A DNA stretch of 64,000 nucleotides, from the NCBI RefSeq assembly GCF_001890765.1, contig NZ_KV878783.1, positions 1,843,548 to 1,907,547 of the forward strand, written 5' to 3'. Positions 54,580 through 63,207 of this stretch are shown here, piece by piece (the first letter of the stretch is position 1; every line of letters starts with the position of its first letter). This stretch comes from Spirulina major PCC 6313 (GTDB lineage Bacteria; Cyanobacteriota; Cyanobacteriia; Cyanobacteriales; Spirulinaceae). The notes beneath the pieces were generated by a model, which worked only from the letters and a program-made list of their open reading frames with translations, did no database searches and was not told the origin of the DNA. The position numbers and the translations under genes are program-made.

Positions 54580-55899
54580 CTGATTGACTGACAAAAGAAG
54601 TGGTAGGGATAGCTAAAGAGGTTGCCCTGACTGAAATACAGAGAATTAAGAAATGGGAGTCAGTCCTCTAGAATTGAGTTACCACAACAAAACTCTGGAG
54701 AACTGTGAAAAAAACTCCCAAATTTACAATGCCCTGAAAACCTGGTTGGGTCAAGACATCCCCTGGGCGCATCTGAGCCACCTGACTACCTGCATCTGGA
54801 TGGTCATCGCCGTCATCCAAACCGGAGCAGTCAACCTCACGAAATGGCTGCCGTATCTGCCCTGTCGAGGATTGTTTGCCCAAAGTAAACAGCGGCGAGT
54901 CCGACGCTGGCTGGGCAATAGCCGCATCAATATTCATCGACTCTACAAACCCATCATCAAAGCCGCCTTAGCCGATTGGCAGGATGAGGTGATGTACCTG
55001 AGCTTAGACACCTCACTATTTTGGGATGAGTATTGTCTGATTCGGGTGGCTGTGGTGCATCGCGGTCGTGCTTTACCCCTAGGCTGGCGTGTGTTGGCTC
55101 ATCCCAGTGCCTCGGTTGCCGCCAACACCTACCGAGAACTGCTCCAAGATGTCGCTCGACTCCTACCGCAAGGGGTGAAGGTGGTGCTGCTGGCTGACCG
55201 TGGCTTTGTGCAGACGGAGACTATGACGCTGGTGCGCACCTTCGGCTGGCATTATCGCATCCGCATCAAAAGCAATACCTGGCTTTGGCACTCTGCCAAG
55301 GGCTGGAGCCAACCAAAAGCGTTTCATCTCAAACCCGGTGAAGCCCTCTGCTGGCACAACGTCAAACTTCACAAAGGTGAATGGTATGGTCCGGTTCATG
55401 TCATTTTCGGTCGCAACAATGTCAATGGCGAGTTTTGGGCGGTTGTCAGTGATGAACCGACCCACCTCCAGACTTTTGCTGAGTATGGTCTCCGGTTTGA
55501 TATCGAGGAGGCGTTTCTCGATGACCAGTCTGGGGGTTGGCACCTCCAATCTTCCCAACTTCGCTCAGTTTGTGTTCTTTCCCGTCTCTGCTTCATTCTG
55601 GCTCTGGCGACTCTCTATGTCTCAGCTCAGGGTCTTGAGGTTGTCCAATCGGGCAAGCGTCGCTGGGTTGACCCCCATTGGTTTCGCGGCAATAGCTATT
55701 TTCGTATCGGTCTTGAGTGGATTCGTACTGCTCTCCTTGAGGGCTGGCGCTTGATTCGGCTTGTTGCTTTCTTTTCTAATTCTGACCCTGAACCGGCTAT
55801 GGCTTCTCGTCCTCAGCATCGGCAACGCTCTTATCGCCTTGAATTCCAGTTTTGCTCTTTTTCTTACTCCCCTGACTGAATCTTTTGTCCGTCAATCAG
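54580..55899 (+). mobile_element. IS4-family-like insertion sequence, 1320 bp
   Basis: The ends CTGATTGACTGACAAAAGA and TCTTTTGTCCGTCAATCAG are 19-bp inverted repeats with one mismatch. The target ATTAGGCAC is duplicated at 54571-54579 and 55900-55908 (9 bp, perfect). One intact transposase gene fills it. All features point to recent transposition. Confidence 0.95.
54653..55879 (+). CDS. DDE transposase, IS4 family-like
   Basis: 408 residues. The catalytic acids appear in MYLSLDTSLFW (D), VVLLADRGFV (D) and RFDIEEAFLDDQSGGWHL (E), the last close to the Y-(2)-R-(3)-E-(6)-K region of IS4 enzymes in a variant form. The frame is complete and near both ends of the IS, so it is probably active. 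Confidence 0.92.
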   Translation: MGVSPLELSYHNKTLENCEKNSQIYNALKTWLGQDIPWAHLSHLTTCIWMVIAVIQTGAVNLTKWLPYLPCRGLFAQSKQRRVRRWLGNSRINIHRLYKPIIKAALADWQDEVMYLSLDTSLFWDEYCLIRVAVVHRGRALPLGWRVLAHPSASVAANTYRELLQDVARLLPQGVKVVLLADRGFVQTETMTLVRTFGWHYRIRIKSNTWLWHSAKGWSQPKAFHLKPGEALCWHNVKLHKGEWYGPVHVIFGRNNVNGEFWAVVSDEPTHLQTFAEYGLRFDIEEAFLDDQSGGWHLQSSQLRSVCVLSRLCFILALATLYVSAQGLEVVQSGKRRWVDPHWFRGNSYFRIGLEWIRTALLEGWRLIRLVAFFSNSDPEPAMASRPQHRQRSYRLEFQFCSFSYSPD

Positions 55900-56084
55900 A
55901 TTAGGCACTGTGCCAAATTTTCCAGCGGCGGGCCATGTGCGTCATTTTGATAGTGTTGATGCGGTTCAAGCCCGGTATGCGTCCCTCTTCAAAACTTTGG
56001 AGGTGACTGAAGTTTTAGCAAATGAGCAGGGTAAAACGTACTATATTTTGCAGGGTGTGCGCTAAATAGCAGCCGTTGAATAGC

Positions 56085-56186
56085 GCGATCGCCTCATCGT
56101 CATGAGTGAGGGTAAGTTTGTCTACGAAAGTGCGATCGCTGATGCCGACCTCGCCACCATCGGCCCCGCCATGGCCGGTCACTAAC
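56085..56186 (+). repeat. ABC ATPase 3' end, copy 2
   Basis: Same 102-nt length as 50030-50131 and still coding MSEGKFVYESAIADADLATI then GPAMAGH-stop, but without the rest of the gene. It lies just after the split methyltransferase and before the sugar dehydrogenase. Confidence 0.92.
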
Positions 56187-56250
56187 ACATACCAACGGTT
56201 TGAGGACTACGATGGACGTGAAAAGGTAACTGTTGAACAGATTGAGGTAA

Positions 56251-57591
56251 ATGATGCGAACGTGGCAAACGTGGCTTGGACTGTGTCTCCTCCTGGGCAG
56301 TTGTCAGCCCTTAGCACTCGAACCGGACAACAGCGATCGCGCCGCCACCCCCTCCACCGCGATCGCCCCCACCGCCGCAGCCCCAAGCACCGCAGCGACA
56401 GCGATCGCTACCCAACCCCTCAACCCCACGCCGATCACCATTGCCCTCGACGAGCTTCCCGCCCCCTACGCCTCCAACAGCGTCCGCAAATCGCCGCAGG
56501 TTATCGCCCCACCCGCCGATGCCTCCCTCAATGTTCCGGCTGGATTCGTGGTCAATCTCTTCGCGGACGGATTGGATAGTCCCCGCTGGCTCGCGCTGAC
56601 CCCCAGTGGTGATGTCCTCGTCACAGAAACCCGCCAAAATCGCATCCGTCGCCTGATTGACGCAGATCGTGATGGTGTTGCCGAGCGCGTCGAAACCTTT
56701 GCCAGCGCGGCGAACGGTTTAGATATTCCCTTCGGCATGGCCTTTGCAGCGGGGTATTTTTTCCTGGGCAATACGGACGAGGTGCGGCGCTATCCCTTTA
56801 CCACTGGGCAAACGGCATTGGAAGGAAAAGGCGATCGCATCGTCGCCTTGCCGGGGGGTGGATATAACCAGCATTGGACTCGCAATGTCGTGGTTTCGCC
56901 AGAGGGCGATCGCCTCTACATTTCCATCGGTTCGCGCTCCAATGCCGACATAGAACCCCTACCCCGTGCATCGGTGCAAACCCTGGCCCTCGACGGTCAA
57001 AGCCTCGAAACCTTTGCCAGCGGTCTCCGTAATCCCGTCGGTTTAGATTTTCATCCCGTCACCGGCGAGCTCTACACCACCGTTAACGAGCGCGACGGCC
57101 TCGGCGATGACCTCGTACCGGACTACTTCACCCGCATCCAAGCCGGCGAATTTTTCGGCTGGCCCTATGCCTACCTCACACCACAAAATTTAGATCCGCG
57201 CCACCAAACCAACGGCCAAAGCACAGCCCCCGATCTCGTCCGTCAAACCCAATTGCCCGATGTCCTCTTCCAATCCCATTCGGCAGCGTTGGGGTTGCAA
57301 TTTTATGACGGCAACACCTTCCCCGATCGCTACCAAAACGGCGCATTCGTCGCCTTCCGGGGGTCATGGAATCGGAGCACCGGAACAGGCTATAAAGTGG
57401 TTTTCATTCCCTTCGATGCCAACGGTCGGCCCGTGGGTCACTATGAAGACTTTTTAACCGGATTTTTGGTCAATCCCAGCGGCCCGACAACCTGGGCACG
57501 GCCCGTGGGACTCTTGGTGATGCCCGATGGCTCGTTATTAATGACAGACGAGGCTAATCATCGCATCTATCGCATTCAATATCGCCCCTAA
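56251..57591 (+). CDS. PQQ-dependent sugar dehydrogenase-like lipoprotein (sorbosone dehydrogenase family)
   Basis: 446 residues. The signal peptide has a lipobox (LCLLLGSC). After a low-complexity Thr/Ala linker (35-85) comes a six-bladed propeller with GFVVNLFADGLDSPRWLALT, VLVTETRQNRIRRL, LRNPVGLDFHPVTGELYTTV and IQAGEFFGWPYAYL. Such enzymes oxidise aldoses or sorbosone when PQQ is present; PQQ synthesis in cyanobacteria is not assured, so the activity is open. It is flanked on both sides by copies of the ABC ATPase 3' end. Confidence 0.9.
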   Translation: MMRTWQTWLGLCLLLGSCQPLALEPDNSDRAATPSTAIAPTAAAPSTAATAIATQPLNPTPITIALDELPAPYASNSVRKSPQVIAPPADASLNVPAGFVVNLFADGLDSPRWLALTPSGDVLVTETRQNRIRRLIDADRDGVAERVETFASAANGLDIPFGMAFAAGYFFLGNTDEVRRYPFTTGQTALEGKGDRIVALPGGGYNQHWTRNVVVSPEGDRLYISIGSRSNADIEPLPRASVQTLALDGQSLETFASGLRNPVGLDFHPVTGELYTTVNERDGLGDDLVPDYFTRIQAGEFFGWPYAYLTPQNLDPRHQTNGQSTAPDLVRQTQLPDVLFQSHSAALGLQFYDGNTFPDRYQNGAFVAFRGSWNRSTGTGYKVVFIPFDANGRPVGHYEDFLTGFLVNPSGPTTWARPVGLLVMPDGSLLMTDEANHRIYRIQYRP

Positions 57592-57616
57592 CGGCGTGAG
57601 GGTTGGTGGGTTGATG

Positions 57617-57678
57617 GAAGTGCGATCGCACCACCATCCGCCCCGCCACTGTCAGCCCCATCATGGCCGGTCATTAAC
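57617..57678 (+). repeat. ABC ATPase 3' end, copy 3 (decayed)
   Basis: GAAGTGCGATCGC then GCCACTGTCAGCCCCATCAT and GGCCGGTCATTAAC. The last codons read ATVSPIMAGH-stop against ATIGPAMAGH-stop in copy 1. The upstream part is shifted by a base and shortened. It lies 26 bp after the sugar dehydrogenase. Confidence 0.75.
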
Positions 57679-57700
57679 TCGGTACTGGTCAATCAAGCTT

Positions 57701-58768
57701 TTAAGAGATGTAACGCTGAACCGCAGCGACAATCTGTTCACCATACTGATAAATATCCGAGAGATTTTCAATCGGATTCTTGGTTTCATTCCTGTCTGCG
57801 TCAAACGTCCCAAGATATTTTTGGCGAGAATTGAACCACAGTCTACACACTGGTTTCCGATTATTATCGTCAAATAAAATGCTCATGTATGTTTTAACAT
57901 CACGATAAGCAACTCGCTCTGGATCAATAACCTTAGTTACGATCGCACGAATAATCCGAAATGCTTCTAACTCTTCTTCTGTTGTGACAATATTACTGGT
58001 AACAACCTCTTCTTCAATAGGTGATTCTACTTCCGGATCTGCCTCCTTTCCTTCCGGTTCAAGTGCCGAACGAAGACGATCATTGATTTTTTCACTAACA
58101 AACTGATTCAGAGCCTTTTTAACTAAAGGCATAAAACTTTCCTTTGCATTACCCACAAATCGACCACCAGGATTAGTTTTGCTAAAAAAGTACTTACAAA
58201 ACTCTTCATCTGGTGAATCATATTGCTCTGATAAAACCTTTTTGATTGCTGATGTGTATTTAAGCTCACTAGCCGTGCTGAGAATTCTTTCTAAATCAAA
58301 ATTATCTTTGGCAAGTTTTTTGACTTCCTGCAAAGTATGGGGGCGAGGATCTTCAAGATCCAGCTCTAGGAATGATCGAGAATCCATTTTATTGGATGCT
58401 TCTAGATCCGAATAAAAATAATATTGTGTGCCATTTGTGAGCACTGCAATTCTTGCTTTGGTGACTGAAAAATACCGAAAAAGCTGTGATTTTTCAGCTT
58501 GTCCTAGATCAGTTCCAGCTTTTTTACATTCAAAGATTAGAATTACTTCCCCATTACTCAAAATCGCATAGTCAACCTTCTCACCTTTTTTCGTACCAAC
58601 ATCTGCTGTAAATTCAGGAATGACCTCTTGAGGATTGAAGATGTCATACCCCAACGCTGCAATAAAGGGCATGATTAAAGCGTTCTTTGTTGCTTCTTCT
58701 GTTTCTAGGTGATCGACTAATTTGGGAAGACGCTGAATAAGAGCAGCAATTTTTTCATCAAATGACAT
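57701..58768 (-). CDS. Solitary type I restriction enzyme HsdR_N-like nuclease
   Basis: 355 residues. The N-terminal 160 residues are an HsdR_N-type PD-(D/E)XK domain: the acidic residue in KKGEKVDYAILSNGE and the E-x-K in ILIFECKKAGTD are present, with QLFRYFSVTKARIAVLTNGT after them. No helicase domain follows; the C-terminal half (about 180-355) is a separate domain with a Glu-rich hinge and MSILFDDNNRKPVCRLWFNS. No hsdM or hsdS is adjacent. It is probably a stand-alone defence or phage-derived nuclease. Base composition is lower in GC than the flanks. Confidence 0.85.
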   Translation of the reverse strand: MSFDEKIAALIQRLPKLVDHLETEEATKNALIMPFIAALGYDIFNPQEVIPEFTADVGTKKGEKVDYAILSNGEVILIFECKKAGTDLGQAEKSQLFRYFSVTKARIAVLTNGTQYYFYSDLEASNKMDSRSFLELDLEDPRPHTLQEVKKLAKDNFDLERILSTASELKYTSAIKKVLSEQYDSPDEEFCKYFFSKTNPGGRFVGNAKESFMPLVKKALNQFVSEKINDRLRSALEPEGKEADPEVESPIEEEVVTSNIVTTEEELEAFRIIRAIVTKVIDPERVAYRDVKTYMSILFDDNNRKPVCRLWFNSRQKYLGTFDADRNETKNPIENLSDIYQYGEQIVAAVQRYIS

Positions 58769-59034
58769 TTTGGTGACTCCTTAACATCAAGATTGGCTAA
58801 AAGTTACGATGAAAGCTTTTTGAGCCTAACGACTCAAACTCATTTCCGGTACATACAGTGACAAAAGCATTGATGGAATGGCTACGATCGGAGGCGATCT
58901 TTAACTTTCTTGGAATAAAAATCCTGAATTTTCCTTTTGACAGCAGGTTAGGTAATCTAACTCATATCGTACCCCAAGCGTACATTTTGACCCAACAATG
59001 TCCGATCATTTTGGCGTTGTTCACATTTGCATAT
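58769..59034. other. Intergenic region between the HsdR_N-like gene and the PRK-family terminator
   Basis: About 270 bp with no convincing gene; one short frame at 58858-59082 runs into the terminator. The promoter of the HsdR_N-like gene should lie here. Confidence 0.4.
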
Positions 59035-59066
59035 ATAAAAAAAACTCCCGACAGATTCGCCGGGAG
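59035..59066 (-). terminator. Rho-independent terminator of the PRK-family gene
   Basis: On the minus strand CTCCCG and CGGGAG pair around a ten-base loop (more pairs are possible inside), followed by eight T. It lies just after the stop at 59079. Confidence 0.85.
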
Positions 59067-59078
59067 GAGTGGAGGGGC

Positions 59079-60035
59079 TTAAATAGTACCGGATAGTCCT
59101 GATAATTTTGAGGCTTTGAGCATGTGATAAGTGATCAGGAGTTGGGTGAGGGCGAGGGGGAAACTTTGGAGAATTTCGCCCGTGGTGCCGACGAGATTTC
59201 CGATCGCATCATTGCCCGTCAAACTGCAAAACTGGCCGAGGTAGGGGACTTCAGTACAGAGTAACCGTTCGAGTTCTTGCACCTGTTGCGCTGTGGCATG
59301 GCCGTCAATTTCAAGCACATCAACGGGTTTGCCCATGTCGCGATCCAGTTCGAGGCGGATGGCGTTGCCAAGGTGATTGCCCTGGGCGTGGAGAATGTCG
59401 CTGAAATCCGGGTGGGGAATCGTGGGACGAAGGACGAGGCGCACATTGAGCAGGAGATCATCGGCGCTCGACTCGTTGGCAGGAGGATAGAACGAAACCA
59501 CCACATCCGCCCATTGGCGTTGGGGGCGAATGTAGGCTTCGGAGTCGGGTTCGCGTTTGCGCAGTTGTTCGATCACGGCTTCTTCGGTGTAGCCACGTTT
59601 GCGGGTGTCGCGTTTAACTTTCCAGGTGGCGCGGAGGGTTTCAGGCGGGGCGAGGTAGACCTTGACATCGTAGCTGTCCCGCATGGCACGGGTGGAATAG
59701 CCGAGGAGACCTTCGACGATCACGAATTTGCGGGGGGTGATGTATTCCGGGGGGTCAAACATCCCGGTGTCGTGGTTGTAGATCGGTTTGAGGATCGGTT
59801 GACCGGTGCGGAGGAGACTGAGGTGTTGTTGGATGATGTCGAGATAGTTGCAGTCTGGAGCGAGGGCGGAAATTCCGAGTTCGGCACGTTGGACGCGATC
59901 GTAACGGTGGTAGTCATCGGTGCAGATGACGGTGACGTTTTCTTCGCCGAGGATTTGGGCGATCCCACGGGTGAGGGTGGTTTTTCCGGCTGCACTGTCC
60001 CCAACAATGCCAAGAATAATCGGACGTTCGCTCAT
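59079..60035 (-). CDS. prk: Phosphoribulokinase/uridine kinase family protein
   Basis: 318 residues. The P-loop is GDSAAGKTT (residues 11-19). VICTDDYHRYDRVQRAELGI, then PIYNHDTGMFDPPEYI and VIVEGLLGYSTRAMRD are PRK-type substrate motifs. Typical plant-type cyanobacterial PRK has a regulatory Cys inside the P-loop (GDSGCGKST); here it is Ala, so thioredoxin control by that disulfide is impossible. It may be a second PRK or a kinase for a related sugar or nucleoside. Confidence in the family is high, in the exact substrate moderate. Confidence 0.85.
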   Translation of the reverse strand: MSERPIILGIVGDSAAGKTTLTRGIAQILGEENVTVICTDDYHRYDRVQRAELGISALAPDCNYLDIIQQHLSLLRTGQPILKPIYNHDTGMFDPPEYITPRKFVIVEGLLGYSTRAMRDSYDVKVYLAPPETLRATWKVKRDTRKRGYTEEAVIEQLRKREPDSEAYIRPQRQWADVVVSFYPPANESSADDLLLNVRLVLRPTIPHPDFSDILHAQGNHLGNAIRLELDRDMGKPVDVLEIDGHATAQQVQELERLLCTEVPYLGQFCSLTGNDAIGNLVGTTGEILQSFPLALTQLLITYHMLKASKLSGLSGTI

Positions 60036-60135
60036 AGCTTGTTCTGCTCTCTCGTAAATAAATATCCGTTCACTGTATCAAGTTGTGCCACGGTTATTTG
60101 GTGATTTTGAGCAGAATTGAGGGCAACGATTTGAT

Positions 60136-60843
60136 TTAAGGCGTGGCGGGGATGGTTTGGGGGAGGGGCCAAAGACGTTCAAGATCGAGTTGGGTGGCGA
60201 TCGCAGCTAACGGTGCCGGATCATGGCGATCGCGCTCACTCAAATGGGGCAATACACCGAGGACGGGCACTTGGGTCAGGGATTCAATCAGGGCGATGGG
60301 TGTCCATTGGGCCAACTGTTCCGGGGTGACGGGTTGGGCGCAACTGAGGACGATGCCCCGCAGGGGGAGGTTGAGCGATCGCGCCAGGGCAACGTTGGCC
60401 ACCGTTTGTGCGATCGCCCCCAATTTCACCGGCACCACCAGCACCGCCTCCCAACGCCACATCGCCGCCACATCCGCCACCGTCAATTCATCGGTGACCG
60501 GCGACCCTAAACCGCCAACCCCTTCCACGAGGACGAACTCATGGGCCTGCTGGAGTTTTTGATAAGCCTGCCAAACAACAGCGAGATCCACGGTGCGACC
60601 TTCAGCCGCAGCAGCCAAGGGCGGCGCGATCGGGGCGGCAAACTGCAACGGCACGAGGGTGTCGGGGTCTTGGGGCAGGGTGAACAGTTGGCGGTAGAGT
60701 TCCCCATCTCCAATGCCCGACTGCACCAACTTCAGCAAGCCCAAACTCTGGGGGTCGCGGTATTGCTGCCAATAGGCCACGAGGGCGGTGGTGAGGACGG
60801 TTTTCCCCACATCGGTATCGGTTCCGGTGATGATCAAACTCAT
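60136..60843 (-). CDS. bioD: Dethiobiotin synthase
   Basis: 235 residues. The ATP site ITGTDTDVGKTVLTTALVAY (residues 4-23) and the second motif VLVEGVGGLGSPV are both present. The enzyme closes the ureido ring of biotin from diaminopelargonate. Its start overlaps the stop of the sugar kinase gene (ATGA). Confidence 0.95.
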   Translation of the reverse strand: MSLIITGTDTDVGKTVLTTALVAYWQQYRDPQSLGLLKLVQSGIGDGELYRQLFTLPQDPDTLVPLQFAAPIAPPLAAAAEGRTVDLAVVWQAYQKLQQAHEFVLVEGVGGLGSPVTDELTVADVAAMWRWEAVLVVPVKLGAIAQTVANVALARSLNLPLRGIVLSCAQPVTPEQLAQWTPIALIESLTQVPVLGVLPHLSERDRHDPAPLAAIATQLDLERLWPLPQTIPATP

Positions 60844-61868
60844 AATTCAGCACAAAGATTGTCGAGGGCGGTTTTCAGTTCGTCAATGCTGGTGGTGGCG
60901 GTGCCAAATTGGCGCACGACGATGCTCGCGGCGAGATTGCCCAACACCGCCGCTTCCCACTCCGTCGCCCCTAGACAGAGGGCAAGGGTGAGGGCGGCGA
61001 CGACGGTATCGCCTGCACCCGTGACATCAAAGACATCGGTGCGGTTGAAGGCGGGAATGTGTTGGAGGGTATTGTGGCGATCGCACAGGGTCATCCCCTC
61101 ATCACCCCGCGTAATCAGCATATTCTGCGCCTGGGTGAGGCGGCGTAGATCCTGGGTGGCGCGTTCGACGGCGGCGGTGTCGGGGAGGGGATACCCGGCA
61201 GCGGCTTCGGCTTCCGGGAGGTTGGGGGTGAAGATCGTCGCGCCTTGGTAGCGGGGTAGGTCTTTTTGGGTGTCGATAATGGTGCGATCGTGCTGGAGTG
61301 CCGCTTCAATCACAGGCGGCGCAAACACCCCTTCGCCATAGTCCGAACAGACCACCGCATCCACATCCTGCTGCTGTTCACGGATTAAGGCGGCTAACTG
61401 AAGCTGCACTTCTAAACTGGGGGAATCATCGGATTTGCGATCGACCCGCACCACCTGCTGTGTCACCGATTGCCGCGCATGGCCTGCGATCCGGGTTTTC
61501 GTCACCGTCGGCCGACTCGGATCAACCACGATCCCCGCCGTCTCAATCCCCGCAGCGGCAAAAATATCCCGCAACGCCTCCCCCTGCACATCTTTGCCAA
61601 TGATGCCCACAGCTTTCACCTTGGCCCCCAATTTCGCCAGGTTATAGATCGCATTGGCCCCGCCCCCCGGAATTTGTCGGGTAAACTCATGGCGCAAAAT
61701 CAACACCGGGGCTTCGCGGGAAATGCGTTCCACTTGCCCGGTGAGAAATTCATCCAGGGTCAAATCTCCCACCACTAGCACTTTGGGTTCCACAAAGCGA
61801 TCGAGCAACTGATGAAGGCGGGTCTGGGCCGATCGCAGGTCATCGAAAAACGAAGCCGGGGTAGTCAT
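60840..61868 (-). CDS. rfaE1: PfkB-family sugar kinase, HldE/RfaE1 heptose-7-phosphate kinase-like
   Basis: 342 residues. The PfkB motifs are complete: PGGGANAIYNLAKLGAKVKA and the catalytic loop DVFDVTGAGDTVVAALTLAL. The N-terminus VLVVGDLTLDEFLTGQVERI resembles HldE. No nucleotidyltransferase domain is fused, so this is the RfaE domain I form. It would make ADP-heptose precursors for the outer membrane, although most cyanobacterial LPS lacks heptose, so the sugar may differ. Confidence 0.88.
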   Translation of the reverse strand: MTTPASFFDDLRSAQTRLHQLLDRFVEPKVLVVGDLTLDEFLTGQVERISREAPVLILRHEFTRQIPGGGANAIYNLAKLGAKVKAVGIIGKDVQGEALRDIFAAAGIETAGIVVDPSRPTVTKTRIAGHARQSVTQQVVRVDRKSDDSPSLEVQLQLAALIREQQQDVDAVVCSDYGEGVFAPPVIEAALQHDRTIIDTQKDLPRYQGATIFTPNLPEAEAAAGYPLPDTAAVERATQDLRRLTQAQNMLITRGDEGMTLCDRHNTLQHIPAFNRTDVFDVTGAGDTVVAALTLALCLGATEWEAAVLGNLAASIVVRQFGTATTSIDELKTALDNLCAEL

Positions 61869-61875
61869 AGGGGCG

Positions 61876-63207
61876 TTAGTCTGCGGGATCAGGGTCGGGG
61901 CTTGCTGCGGGATCGGGGCTACTGTCCGAGTCCACGGCTGCCTCTGTTTCAGGGGGTGTTTCCTCTGCTGCGGGTGTTTCAGCCGGTGTGGGGCTGGGTT
62001 CCGGTCGGGCAGGTACGGCTAAAGTGGGGCATTGGTCGCGATCGTAAGTGAAGGGAACGGTGATTTTAAATGGGGTCGGGCGGTTGACCTCCGGAAAACT
62101 GAGGCTGGTGACTTGCGATCGCGCCTGAGCATTAAAAATTTGATGGCCCGCGCTGCGAATCAACTCCACATTCGTCACCGTCCCACCGGGCTGCACCTCC
62201 ACGCCATAAATGCTCGTCCCCGACAACCGCCGCAAACAGGCATCGTCCGGATAGATTCCAGCAACGGTTAAGGCACGAGGTTGAGCCGTAACCGAGGCCA
62301 ACCACCGCGCATTATTTTCGTCCGCTTCGGCATCGGTGGTGTTGATTGGGTTGCGGCTGAGACTGTCGCGGCGGGCTTCGATATCCCGCAGCACCGGGTT
62401 TTCGGGGGTACTGGGTTGAGCGGCGATCGCGCCCTCTGACGGATCAGCCGGATCAGCAGCGGGGGGCGTTGGGGCAGTGGCGGCCCCGCTGCCCTCAGCG
62501 GTTTTTTCTGGGCGCGATCGGTTCGGTTGATTAAACACCGCCGCAATCCCCGATTGGCGTGGCCGAGGCAGCAAGTCGCCCGGATTTTCATATTCCTGCA
62601 ACCGAAAATCATCGCCCGCATTGGCAATATCGAAAGGAGATTGGGGCCGATTGGAGTTGGGACGCGCCGGATTACCAGGGTTGGGGGCGGAACTGAGGCG
62701 CGAGGGCGGTTGAAGAATGGTTTTACTCGGCCGGGGGGGCAGGGCGTTGGGGCGATCGCCGGCCCCCGAATTGTTGGGCGCGGGTTGAATCGGATATTGG
62801 TAGGGAATGGTGGCAGCCGATCCCGGATTCTGGGGGGACTGTTGCGGCCCCGGAAGCGGTCGGGATGATGGATTGCTCCGAAGTGGGGAGTTGGGGAGTT
62901 GGTTGAGGTCAGGGATGGGGTATTGGGGCGATCGCACCGCAATATCCGGTAACCCAGCACTGACCGATGCGGGCATGGTCACAGCAAGGGGCAGGCGGCT
63001 GAAATCCTGGGCAGAGAGTTCCACCATGCCCACCTGATTACGCGGTGATCCCACATCGCCGCTGAGGAGGGGCCCATCGGCAAAAAACGGCAGGGAGGGC
63101 AACGCCACACCGAGCATGGCGTGCATTCCCACCGAGGCATAGGCCGCGATCGCCGTGGGTTGACGGATGCTACTGGCAAGAATTGCCCAAATTGACGGAA
63201 GGGTCAT
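61876..63207 (-). CDS. tonB: TonB-like energy transducer, proline-rich
   Basis: 443 residues. An N-terminal membrane segment (TAIAAYASVGMHAMLGVALP, about 18-37) precedes a long Pro/Asn/Ser-rich periplasmic stretch (80-300). A TonB-type C-terminal domain (about 320-410) contains GTSIYGVEVQPGGTVTNVEL and SAGHQIFNAQARSQVTSLSF. The tail after 415 is Pro/Glu-rich. It probably couples the proton-motive force to outer-membrane transport. It overlaps cobI by 4 nt and ends 7 nt before the sugar kinase. Confidence 0.85.
   Translation of the reverse strand: MTLPSIWAILASSIRQPTAIAAYASVGMHAMLGVALPSLPFFADGPLLSGDVGSPRNQVGMVELSAQDFSRLPLAVTMPASVSAGLPDIAVRSPQYPIPDLNQLPNSPLRSNPSSRPLPGPQQSPQNPGSAATIPYQYPIQPAPNNSGAGDRPNALPPRPSKTILQPPSRLSSAPNPGNPARPNSNRPQSPFDIANAGDDFRLQEYENPGDLLPRPRQSGIAAVFNQPNRSRPEKTAEGSGAATAPTPPAADPADPSEGAIAAQPSTPENPVLRDIEARRDSLSRNPINTTDAEADENNARWLASVTAQPRALTVAGIYPDDACLRRLSGTSIYGVEVQPGGTVTNVELIRSAGHQIFNAQARSQVTSLSFPEVNRPTPFKITVPFTYDRDQCPTLAVPARPEPSPTPAETPAAEETPPETEAAVDSDSSPDPAASPDPDPAD

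Larger units (their letters stand above)
54056..56065 (+). pseudogene. SAM-dependent methyltransferase, split by an IS element
   Basis: The 5' part (54056-54579) encodes VVDIGCGPGQVACLLRDIQV, a SAM-binding loop, and LIMEFLEHIEQDL, and stops just inside the IS. After the IS the frame resumes as VPNFPAAGHVRHFDSVDAVQ and ends QGVR at 56065. Removing the IS and one 9-bp copy restores a single open frame of about 230 codons (LGT-VPNFPAAG). The break is therefore recent and the gene otherwise intact. It resembles methyltransferases of glycan clusters. Confidence 0.92.

Noticed and set aside
59277-60104. Long ORF antisense to the PRK-family gene (275 codons)
   Set aside because: It is the shadow of a well-supported gene on the other strand; its translation has no recognisable domain.
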